Shown here: in pieces, positions 26,309 through 34,210 of the stretch | Layout: each line of letters starts with the position of its first letter | Numbering within the stretch: the stretch's first letter is position 1 | Assembly (NCBI GenBank): GCA_965247055.1 | Contig: CBDFGE010000005.1 | Span: 124,001 to 188,000 of the forward strand | Direction of reading: 5' to 3' | From: CBDFGE01 sp965247055 | GTDB lineage: Bacteria > Chloroflexota > Dehalococcoidia > Lucifugimonadales > JAGWBF01 | DNA length: 64,000 nucleotides | Position numbers and translations under genes: made by a program | Notes under the pieces: generated by a model | Database searches by the model: none | What the model saw: the letters and a program-made list of their open reading frames with translations, nothing else | What the model was told of the DNA's origin: nothing

Positions 26309-27068
26309 CTGTATGCTGAACTTCTTGTCTTTCGGCAGGTCCGGGTTAAGCTTGGCCTGCAGACCGGTCAGCTTTATCTCGTACATCTCTCCGGGCTCAA
26401 CCAGCTTGTCGGAGTCGGCGTTGCCCAGGGCGGTGACGGTAAAGTCGCCGCTTACCAGGGTGACCGCCTGGTCGGCATCCGAATATGTGATCAGGGTCTC
26501 ACCCGGGGTCAGGTCCACGGCGCCTCCGCCGGCGGCGTTGGCCACCTGAAAGGAGATCTCGTCTATGGCGTCTCCGGTGCTGTTGGCCTTGGCTATGATG
26601 GAGCCCCGGATCTCCAGGGTGCCGCTGGCCTCGGTGAGGCCGGCGTTAATGGTCTCCTTGGACTTGTCGCTGGAGAAGCGGCCAGTGGACAAGGCGGCGA
26701 AGGCGAACACCGAGGAGACCACCACGAAGGCGATCAGGACGATGGCCGTCTCTAGCCCCGTGATTCCGCGGTGTCCCGTCCCGTCGGCGGGTATCATCCT
26801 GGCCAACCTGTAAGCGAGCCTCATCTTCGATCCCTCCCCACTATCTTTGGTTTCCAGGTCCCATTGTTTCATCCCGGCCGTGCCCTGTTAAGCACCGTTG
26901 GGGCCGATTGGAGGGAGCGTTTGGCCCCCCTTGGCGGCCCTCCAGGGACCAGGTACCCGCCGGGGGGGGGCCACCCGCCGGCCCATCTGGGCCACGAGCG
27001 GGCGCAATTCGGGGGTGCGGAGAGGCCGGGGACCTTGGTGTGGGGGTTAAGTCGCCGGGATGAAGGTG

Positions 27069-27679
27069 CTAGACCAGGCGCCGCCGATAGGCCTCGGCCA
27101 CGGCGTGGGCCCGGTCGTTTACCCCAGCGCGTCAAAGATGTTCCGGAACTCTCTCTTGACGGTGGTGGGGCTAACGCAGAGACGGGAGGACAGCTCCTCA
27201 GATGGCATACCCTCTGCCACCATGCGGAGGAGCTCTCGCTGGCGAGGTGTGAGGGTGCACCTGGCCGGCAGTCCGTTGGCCAGGGGCGCCATAAGGTGGC
27301 GAGTGAGGCCCGGATCGACAGGAGACTGTCCTTGGGCTGCCTGAACCAGGCTGCGGACCACCTCCATCAGGCCCGACGTGTTGAGCAGGTAGCCGTCAGC
27401 ACCTGCCTCGATACTCGGTAGCAGGTACTCCTGCCCGAAGGCGCTAAGGATGATCACTCTGAGGCCGGGGTGGCGTAGCTTCAACCGGCGCGTCGCCTCC
27501 ACGCCGTCCAGTCCCGGTAGCTGGATATCCATGACTACTACGTCTACGGTTAAAGTTTCAAGCTGCTCCAGCGCCCCCTCGGCGGTGCTGGCCTCACCTA
27601 CGACCAGGAAATGCCCGTCCGCCTCCAGGAGCCTCCGCAGGCCCTCTCTAAGGAGGGGGTGGTCGTCGGCCAGGAACAC
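27069..27679 (-). pseudogene. NarL/FixJ-type response regulator with a frameshift near its end
   Basis: From the GTG at 27679 (GAGGAAG upstream) the protein has a receiver domain with DDHPLL, phospho-site Asp51 in VVMDIQLPG and a LuxR-type helix-turn-helix from about 143 (LTPRQRELLRMVAEG). The frame stops after FDALG. Adding one G to the GGGG run at about 27122-27125 continues it as VNDRAHAVAEAYRRRLV and a TAG at 27069, completing the HTH. So either the gene lost one base or the consensus is wrong. It lies between the REC-ArlH gene and the archaellins and is a good candidate to regulate archaellin transcription. Confidence 0.8.
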
Positions 27680-27795
27680 CCGGGACTTCCTCGATATTCA
27701 TTGCAATTTCGGCCTCGTTCAAGGGGTCCGCAGGATAGGGTCCGCTGGCCACCTGATTTCATACTGCATGCTCCGGTGGCCCGGCTCGTGGTGAG

Positions 27796-28899
27796 CTATA
27801 GTCTGACCTTGGCCCCCGGGACGATCCGCAGTCCTAGCCCTTCCGCCACGTCGAAGCTGACCACGTTGCCTGTTGATAGCTCCGCGTCCTGGACCTTGCG
27901 GATTTCCAGCATCTTCACCATCCTGGCCCCTATCTTCTCTGCTCGCAGGTTGAGGTGTGAGTTACACAGGAGCTGAAGCCGGCCGAGCAGCCTGTCGTCG
28001 AAGGCATAGGTACGGGCCTCTGGAATGATGGTTGCTCCGCGCTCGCACATACGCTTGCAGGAGGAGAAGAATGTCATGATCCCGTTCTCCCCGCTGTGGC
28101 TGGCAAGTCCGGTAAGGGAGTCCACGACGATAACCGTGTGCCGCGAGGCCGTGTTCCCAATGTCCAGGGCCAGTTGGGCCATCGACCGTTCAGGGTCCCA
28201 GCAGCCTCCGGCAGGTTCCTTTTCAGGGGAGTCGTTTACGGGATAGACGGCCAACCTGCCCGCCCTCACGTAGGACGACACGTCCCGCCCGAAGGAGCTC
28301 ATCTTGCCGGCGAGGCTCATGGTGGTATGTTCGGAGGCGAAGTAGGCTGCCTTGCGCCCGTCCAGCAGGGACTCGTACATGAAGTGCTGGCAGAGGGCGC
28401 TTTTCCCCGTCGATGGCGGCCTCTCAACCAGCGTCAGCGAGCCCAGGGGTATCCCCCCGCTGAGCTTCTGGTCCAGTAGCGTGCTGCCTGTCCTGACAAA
28501 TGGGGCGGCGGGACCGACTGGCGGAGAGTGACCAGCTTCCCGTAGGGCGACCCTTACGGCGGTCTCTACGGTCCCGGGCTCCCAGGGCTTGGTGATGTAG
28601 TGACTGACCCCCAGGCTCATTGCAACCCCCTCGCCGCTGGTGGCCCGGAGTGCGGTCAGCAACACCACGGGGATGGACCTGGTGTTGGGGGTGTCCCTCA
28701 GCTTGCCCAGTACCTCGAAGCCGTCCAGGGCTGGCATCCACACGTCCAGAAGGATGAGGTCCGGCTCTTCCTGGCAGGCCAGCTCGAAGGCTGCCCTCCC
28801 ATCTGCGGCCTCGATGACCTCGTACCCGCATTCCACCAGAGTATCTACCAGCAGGTCCCTGATGTCACGGTCGTCGTCGGCTACCAGTACCTTGGCCAT
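27796..28899 (-). CDS. Receiver domain fused to an ArlH/FlaH-like RecA-fold ATPase
   Basis: 367 residues. Residues 1-120 form a receiver domain: acidic pair in VADDD, phospho-site Asp52 in LLDVWMPALDG and Lys104 in YITKPWEP. Residues about 134-365 resemble ArlH (FlaH), the KaiC-like ATPase of the archaellum motor: TGSTLLDQKLSGGIPLGSL, P-loop PPSTGKSALCQ with Lys166, and Walker B VIVVDS with Asp260. The first glycine of the P-loop is replaced by Arg160, so ATP binding may be altered. The gene lies in line with archaellin genes and a phosphorelay. A KaiC/GvpD-type regulator not tied to archaella is the alternative. Confidence 0.75.
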   Translation of the reverse strand: MAKVLVADDDRDIRDLLVDTLVECGYEVIEAADGRAAFELACQEEPDLILLDVWMPALDGFEVLGKLRDTPNTRSIPVVLLTALRATSGEGVAMSLGVSHYITKPWEPGTVETAVRVALREAGHSPPVGPAAPFVRTGSTLLDQKLSGGIPLGSLTLVERPPSTGKSALCQHFMYESLLDGRKAAYFASEHTTMSLAGKMSSFGRDVSSYVRAGRLAVYPVNDSPEKEPAGGCWDPERSMAQLALDIGNTASRHTVIVVDSLTGLASHSGENGIMTFFSSCKRMCERGATIIPEARTYAFDDRLLGRLQLLCNSHLNLRAEKIGARMVKMLEIRKVQDAELSTGNVVSFDVAEGLGLRIVPGAKVRL

Positions 28900-29014
28900 T
28901 GGTGTGGTTCTCCTTCCAGCGCCAGGCTGTCGTCCGCCACTTTTGGCGGAGGCAGCGGCCCTGTAGCTTCAGGGATCGTAGCCGGATGTTACGTCCCGGT
29001 CTCTCCGAGCTCGA

Positions 29015-29905
29015 CTACCTCGGCTCCCGGGCCTCGATATCCGGGTCGACGGATAGGTCTACCGCCAGCGTGGGGCGGAAGTCCGATGCAAGGGACCTGA
29101 GGGCCGGTACCAGCCCCATGGTAACTACCGACGGATAAAGCTGGTGGCTCACCTGTCTTACATCCCGTTCATGGATCGTCCGGAGGTCGGCCCTGATCTC
29201 GGCCAGCAGCGCCGATGCGCGGCCGGGTTCGACCGGCAGGACCTCGTGGCAGTGGCGCAGCTTGTGTTCCAGGGCGAGCAGGCTGGACTGGACGTGGCCG
29301 CGAAGGTAGTCGTGGATACGTTTCTTCTCCGCCTCCCTAAGGGACATTATGCCCTTGCGGATATGGGTTTCCGTCGAAGTCTGGGCCTTCAGGTAGTCAG
29401 CCTCCCTGGACGTGAACCTCTGAGCAAGCTCGGCCTGGAAATTCCGGTTCAGGGATTGAAGCTCCCTCACCCTGGCATCCAGCTCCCAGGTCTGAGTCGC
29501 CGCCCGCTGCTCCAGGTGTCTCCGGTCCCTGACGCCCTCTAAGAATATCCTGCGCCTTTCTAGGGTATCCTCTACTGCCTGGTGCAAGCGCGTCCTTCCG
29601 ACAGGTTTCACTATGTAATCGTAGGCCCCCTGCCTTAGCTGCTCCACCGCCAGGTCCAGGGCATCGATCGACGTAACGAATATAACTGCCAGGTCGAGGT
29701 GCAGCTCCCTTACCCTCTGGAACAGGTTCAGCCCGCTCATCCCGGGCATCATGACGTCGATCAGGGCGATGTCAACGGCTGCGCGGCCCAGGACTTCCAG
29801 CGCCGCCTCGCCGCTACCGGCCCCGTAGCAGAGGTGCTCCTCCTCCAAGTACTCTTTCATCAGGAGCAACTCGTCCGGCGAGTCGTCGACAATGAGTATG
29901 CCCAT
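29015..29905 (-). CDS. Receiver protein with coiled coil and degenerate histidine-kinase dimerisation region
   Basis: 296 residues. Receiver domain at 1-120 (VDDSPD, phospho-site Asp50, Lys100 in YIVKPVG), a coiled coil at about 120-185, then a segment like the NarX/DesK-type DHp domain at 190-270 (EAEKKRIHDYLRGHVQSSLL). At the place where these kinases carry the phosphorylated His (DLHD) this protein has Leu-Arg-Gly, and no ATPase domain follows before the stop. It cannot be a working kinase as read; it may dimerise with another component or act as an adaptor. 115 bases separate it from the REC-ArlH gene. Confidence 0.75.
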   Translation of the reverse strand: MGILIVDDSPDELLLMKEYLEEEHLCYGAGSGEAALEVLGRAAVDIALIDVMMPGMSGLNLFQRVRELHLDLAVIFVTSIDALDLAVEQLRQGAYDYIVKPVGRTRLHQAVEDTLERRRIFLEGVRDRRHLEQRAATQTWELDARVRELQSLNRNFQAELAQRFTSREADYLKAQTSTETHIRKGIMSLREAEKKRIHDYLRGHVQSSLLALEHKLRHCHEVLPVEPGRASALLAEIRADLRTIHERDVRQVSHQLYPSVVTMGLVPALRSLASDFRPTLAVDLSVDPDIEAREPR

Positions 29906-29950
29906 CCTCTACCTTCTTCTCCGGGGCCTGTGGCAAGAGCCGCAGCCTCC

Positions 29951-30205
29951 CTACTGATAGACGACCTCAACCCGCTCAAGGTAGGAGGCCAGCTCCTCCA
30001 CCAGCCCCTGGATGTGTCCTGAATCGGCCTCCTGGGCGGCCCGCTCGAGAGACCCGCCTATTCGGCCTATGACATCGAACCCGTATCCGCCCCCGGAGCC
30101 CTTCATTCTGTGGCCCAGCACCCCGATGGCCTCGAAGTCTCCCTGCTCCAGCGCCTCCAGCAACGACTCCACATCCTCCAGGCGCCTATCCAGGAATCCG
30201 GGCAC
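29951..30205 (-). CDS. Histidine phosphotransfer (Hpt) protein
   Basis: 84 residues from a GTG at 30205. LGHRMKGSGGGYGF carries the transfer histidine of Hpt domains. The open frame reaches further upstream to about 30255, and IIVQLDREIEDIVPGFL there looks like genuine family N-terminus, so the real start may be a rare codon further up (CTG or ATT). It passes phosphate between the hybrid kinase just upstream and the receiver proteins downstream. Confidence 0.78.
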   Translation of the reverse strand: MPGFLDRRLEDVESLLEALEQGDFEAIGVLGHRMKGSGGGYGFDVIGRIGGSLERAAQEADSGHIQGLVEELASYLERVEVVYQ

Positions 30206-30260
30206 GATATCCTCAATCTCCCGGTCCAGTTGGACGATAATCCTGTCGCTTTCTGCCGTC

Positions 30261-32720
30261 TCACGTGTCTAGGGCATGTCCGGTCCTCCTCGCATGGGTG
30301 CTTATTGCCTCCATGAGCTTCGCCTTCCTGATGGGCTTGGTGATGTGGGCCGTGCACCCCGCGTCAATGCTCCTCTGGGCGTCGCGTTTCAGGGCGTGGG
30401 CGGTGAGCGCTATGACAGGGGTGGCCTTCACCCGCTTCTCTTCCTCCCACTTCCTGATCGCCCTGGTGGCGGTATACCCGTCCATTACCGGCATTTGCAT
30501 GTCCATCAGGACCAGGTCGTAGGCTCCCGAGGTGAACCGCTCGATGGCGACCGCACCGTTCTCCGCTGTGTCTATCTGGTGGGGCGTGTCCTTGAGGTAG
30601 CTCCTGACAAGCAGCTGGCTGTCCTGGGAGTCTTCCACCAGCAGTATGCTCAGCGGCCTCTGGGCCTCGTGTCCGGGGGAGTTGACCACCGACGCTCCCT
30701 CTCCAGCCCTGTATCCCTCCAGGCCCAGGGCCGAGCTAACGGTGTGAAGCAGCTCGGCCCGGGACACGGGTTTGACCAGGTAGCGTGAGATTCCCAGGCG
30801 CCGGCAGCGGTCGATATCGCCGTGCAGGTTGTCGGAGGTCAGCATCATGAGGGTCATGCCTGGAGCGTTGGGGCCGTCCCTGATGCATTCGGCCACCTGA
30901 AATCCGTCCTTACCGGGCATGTACCTGTCAAGCAGCACCAGCTGATAGGGCTCGCCCATCTCTCGGGCGTGGGCGAGCTTTGTCAGTGCCTCCTCGCCGT
31001 CTCTGGCTTCCGAGACCTGAGCGCCCCAACCGCCGAGGACCTCACGCAGGATGATCCGGTTGTTGGAGCTGTCGTCTACGACCAGCATCTTGAGCTGTTT
31101 CATGTCTGGCCGCTCAGGTACCGCAGCGCCGGAGGGGACTTCGGATAGGGGGAAACGGGCCGTGAAGTAGAAGCTGCTCCCCTCGCCCGGGGTGCTTTCC
31201 GCCCATATGGTTCCGCCCATGATGCCCACCAGCCGGCGGCAGATGGCAAGGCCCAGACCGGTCCCGCCATAGTGGCGGGTGGTTGAGCCGTCCACCTGGG
31301 TGAACATGTCGAAGATATAGTCCAGCCGTTGGGGTGGGATGCCGATGCCAGTGTCGGAGACGCGGAACAGCAGATCGCCTCCCTCTTCGCCGGCGGGATC
31401 GTGCTTTACGCTCAGCGACACCTCGCCCCTTTCGGTGAACTTGATGGCATTGCCCACAAGGTTGGTAAGCACCTGGCGCAGGCGGACCGGGTCTCCCAAC
31501 CGGATGGCCGGTACCTCGGGCATGACCCGGCAGCTCAGCTCCAGGCCCTTTCCATGGGCCCGTACCGCCAGAAAGGTAGCAGTCTCTTCTACGATCCGGC
31601 CCACGTCGAGCTCGACCATCTCCATCTGGAGCTGCCCGGCCTCTACCTTGGAGAGGTCGAGAATGTCGTCGATCAAGGAGAGCAGGTTCTCTCCCCCTGT
31701 CCTGGCGATACGCACGTATTCCTGCTGCTCGTGGGTCAGCGGGGTCTCTGCAAGCAGGTCGCTCATCCCCAAGATGGCGTTCATCGGGGTACGGATCTCG
31801 TGGCTCATGCCGGAGAGGAATTCGGACTTCGCGCGAGAGGCCTGGAGCGCGGCGTCGCGGGCCTTCTCCAGCTCGCCTTCCGCTCGCCTGCGTTGGATGT
31901 TCTCGTTGCGCAGTGCTTCGTAGGCCTGCGACAGCTCCCGGGTCCGCGCCGCGACCTGCTGCTCCAGGCCCGAGTAGAGCTGCTTTAGCTGGGCCTTCAT
32001 GCCCTCCAGCGCGTGACCCAGCTCCACCGTCTCCCTGGTGCCGCGGGCCTTGACGGGAGTGTCGAGGTTGCCTTCTCCGATCTCCTTCGCTACCTTGGCG
32101 AGGGACTGCAAAGGCTTTGTGACCAGGCGGGCGATGACGTATGAGCTGATCACCCCTATGCCGATTAGGGCGAGCCCCTGCCAGACATGTTGCCAGACGA
32201 TGTTTGTGATCTCGGCGCTCAGTGAGTCGGCGCTGAATTCGAACTGGACGACGCCGATCACCTCGCCGCCGGCCTCGATGGGACTGGCCACCTCCAGGCT
32301 ATCGCCCCGGAACCTCAGGTTAGTCTGCACGCCTTCCAGCGTGTCCAGCCCGAACTGGTCGTCGGCGAACCCAGTAGGGTAGTCGGACTGGTCGTCTTCC
32401 CTGGTATTTGACACCAGGAGGCGGCCGTCGGGCCTGAATACCCGTACGCTGGTTATGTCGGGGTGACTTCTAGCCACTTCTGCTAGGTCCCTCAGCGCGT
32501 CGATGTCCGTGAAATACAGGGGGTCTGCCAGGATCTCGTTCAGGGTCTCGGCCAGTAGCAGCCCTCTCTGCTCCAGCTCGGCGTGGAATATCCCGCGTTC
32601 TTTCCGAACGTCCAGTACCGTAGTCAGGGTCACGAACAGGGTGATGACCACGACCATGGCCATGGTGAGGATCGAGGTCATACCCCATCTGAACGTTGTG
32701 CTGGGCAGTAGCTTCGGCAT
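30261..32720 (-). CDS. Membrane hybrid sensor histidine kinase with two receiver domains
   Basis: 819 residues. Membrane helix 14-35, extracytoplasmic sensor region 40-172, second helix 178-197, HAMP and coiled coil 198-290. Then HisKA with His307 in FLSGMSHEIRTPMN, HATPase with N box around LTNLVGNAIKF and G boxes DTGIGIPP and GGTGLGLAI, receiver 1 with Asp598 and Lys650, and receiver 2 with Asp740 and Lys795. Six bases after the PhnD-like lipoprotein gene, which is its likely ligand-binding partner. The following Hpt gene completes a His-Asp-His-Asp relay. Confidence 0.92.
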   Translation of the reverse strand: MPKLLPSTTFRWGMTSILTMAMVVVITLFVTLTTVLDVRKERGIFHAELEQRGLLLAETLNEILADPLYFTDIDALRDLAEVARSHPDITSVRVFRPDGRLLVSNTREDDQSDYPTGFADDQFGLDTLEGVQTNLRFRGDSLEVASPIEAGGEVIGVVQFEFSADSLSAEITNIVWQHVWQGLALIGIGVISSYVIARLVTKPLQSLAKVAKEIGEGNLDTPVKARGTRETVELGHALEGMKAQLKQLYSGLEQQVAARTRELSQAYEALRNENIQRRRAEGELEKARDAALQASRAKSEFLSGMSHEIRTPMNAILGMSDLLAETPLTHEQQEYVRIARTGGENLLSLIDDILDLSKVEAGQLQMEMVELDVGRIVEETATFLAVRAHGKGLELSCRVMPEVPAIRLGDPVRLRQVLTNLVGNAIKFTERGEVSLSVKHDPAGEEGGDLLFRVSDTGIGIPPQRLDYIFDMFTQVDGSTTRHYGGTGLGLAICRRLVGIMGGTIWAESTPGEGSSFYFTARFPLSEVPSGAAVPERPDMKQLKMLVVDDSSNNRIILREVLGGWGAQVSEARDGEEALTKLAHAREMGEPYQLVLLDRYMPGKDGFQVAECIRDGPNAPGMTLMMLTSDNLHGDIDRCRRLGISRYLVKPVSRAELLHTVSSALGLEGYRAGEGASVVNSPGHEAQRPLSILLVEDSQDSQLLVRSYLKDTPHQIDTAENGAVAIERFTSGAYDLVLMDMQMPVMDGYTATRAIRKWEEEKRVKATPVIALTAHALKRDAQRSIDAGCTAHITKPIRKAKLMEAISTHARRTGHALDT

Positions 32721-32726
32721 GGCTCC

Positions 32727-33686
32727 TCACTCCGCGGCCACCAGCCCCATCAGCTCCCTGAGTTCCTGGAGGGACGATTCCGAATCTGACGGGAGATCGT
32801 CGAACTTTTTGGTGTCCTTCAGGCCCTCGAGCAAGCTCAGGCCCTCGGGTGTCCGGTCCAGTCCGATCAAGACCTCGCGGACCTTGTCGACCAGTCCCGG
32901 TTCGAGCCCCGGCCGCACCGATACCAGCTGTCTGGGAACGGATACTGTCTGGTCGAAGGCGATGATCTTCTCCTTAAGCTCTTCCGGCAGCGCCTCGTAG
33001 TCCTGGTTCGATATACCACCCCCGGCTACCTGTCCTTGCAAGACCAGCTCTATGGTGTTCTCTTCGTCCCGGGAGAAGAAGTAGCCTATGGCGTCCTGAT
33101 GTGGTTCTGCGCCCGGGCCTTCGACCCTGGTGAGGGTGAATCCGCGACGTATCAGAGTGCCCGCCGGCAACACGTAGCCCGAGGTCGAGTAGGGCTCCTC
33201 GAAGGCGATTATCTTGCCGACGAAGTCCTCCGCCGTCGATACCCCGCTGCCCGCACGGGCGATGTAGACGCTCCAGTAGACCGCGTCCGCTTGCTTCCAC
33301 CTTCGAAGGATGACTCGGGAGCCCGAGAGCTCTTGAGTGGCCAGGACTGGGAAGGCGCTATCGAAGTAAACGTCAACGGTGCCGTCTTTGAGGAAACCCG
33401 CCATCTCTTGGACGCTGCGAGCGACGACCACCCGTCCCGCCTCTATCCCAAATGCTGTCAGATTGTCCGCCAGGTACTCGGCCAGGGGCTGGAGCCGCAG
33501 GATTTTCTTGGTGGGCTCGTCGGGGTCGATGTCGCCCAGGGTGATGACGCGGTCGGGAGACGGGGTGGGGTCCGGCGCCAGTCCGGACAGCGGGGCCGGT
33601 GCGCCAGCTTCCGTCTGGCAGGCACCCAGCAGCAGTGCCAGGACCATCCCCAACGCCCCGATAAGCTCTGGCAGCCGGAGAGGCAT
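32727..33686 (-). CDS. PhnD-like phosphate/phosphonate-type substrate-binding lipoprotein
   Basis: About 319 residues from the ATG at 33686 (GGAGGTGG upstream); the open frame runs further to 33788. A lipobox LLLGAC predicts a lipid-anchored cysteine. The mature part has a PBP fold like PhnD: LQPLAEYLADNLTAFGIEAG, VDVYFDSAFPVLAT and EEPYSTSGYVLPAG. PhnD-type proteins bind phosphonate, phosphite or related ions. No ABC permease or ATPase gene is nearby, and the next gene, six bases away, is a membrane kinase, so it probably senses and does not import. Ligand unknown. Confidence 0.8.
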   Translation of the reverse strand: MPLRLPELIGALGMVLALLLGACQTEAGAPAPLSGLAPDPTPSPDRVITLGDIDPDEPTKKILRLQPLAEYLADNLTAFGIEAGRVVVARSVQEMAGFLKDGTVDVYFDSAFPVLATQELSGSRVILRRWKQADAVYWSVYIARAGSGVSTAEDFVGKIIAFEEPYSTSGYVLPAGTLIRRGFTLTRVEGPGAEPHQDAIGYFFSRDEENTIELVLQGQVAGGGISNQDYEALPEELKEKIIAFDQTVSVPRQLVSVRPGLEPGLVDKVREVLIGLDRTPEGLSLLEGLKDTKKFDDLPSDSESSLQELRELMGLVAAE

Positions 33687-33871
33687 GTCGGCCACCTCCA
33701 CCCTCGGACTACGACCCATGTATACCGATGGTAAGGGCCGGGGCTTCCAAGGGTGTGAATGGTGTATGATGGATCCGGAGTAGGACACCCCGTTCTGTTA
33801 GGAAAACCCCCAGAGCAACTGGAGTGGTGGCACCCTACCCCCACTGGGAGGGCAATCGCTATGGAGGCCAG

Positions 33872-34192
33872 ATGCAAAATCAGTACGTACGCGTTGCTAG
33901 GGTGGAGGAGATAGCGCCGGGGGAGCACAAGAGTGTGTCGCCGTTGCCCGGCGAGCATCTAGTGGTATGCAACGTGGACGGCGCCTATTACGCTATAAGG
34001 GACTCCTGCACCCACGACGGGGGGCTCCTCCGTTTCGGAGAGCTGGAAGGCAGGCTGATCGAGTGCCCCCGCCACGGCGCGAAATTCGATGTGACAACGG
34101 GGAAGGCGATGGCGCCGCCCGCGGTGACTCCCGTGACCGTTTATCCGGTGCGGGTGCGGGATGGCCACGTGGAGGTAGAGCTGAGGGGATGA
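33872..34192 (+). CDS. Rieske [2Fe-2S] ferredoxin-type protein
   Basis: 106 residues from the ATG at 33872, chosen for GGAGGC upstream. Cluster ligands Cys46 and His48 (CTH) and Cys65 and His68 (CPRH) are complete. Size and sequence match the ferredoxin component of Rieske dioxygenases or NirD-like proteins. No oxygenase or nitrite reductase gene adjoins it, so the partner is unknown. Confidence 0.88.
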   Translation: MQNQYVRVARVEEIAPGEHKSVSPLPGEHLVVCNVDGAYYAIRDSCTHDGGLLRFGELEGRLIECPRHGAKFDVTTGKAMAPPAVTPVTVYPVRVRDGHVEVELRG

Positions 34193-34210
34193 CGGGCAGG
34201 GTGCCCTGGC

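Larger units (their letters stand above)
24852..26824 (-). pseudogene. Archaellin, copy 2, interrupted by an IS256-family element
   Basis: From the ATG at 26824 (GGGAGGG upstream) the frame reads an archaellin with the same RGITGLETAIVLIAFVVV start as copy 1, up to KKFSIQ at 26309. The IS then intervenes, adding GHVP and a stop. The missing end continues at 24932-24852 as IKPPVGAVLNVERTTPVVLE and a short tail to TAG. With the IS and one target copy removed, the gene is a clean 198-codon frame, shorter than copy 1 in the variable region. The interruption looks recent, because no other damage is visible. Confidence 0.85.
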
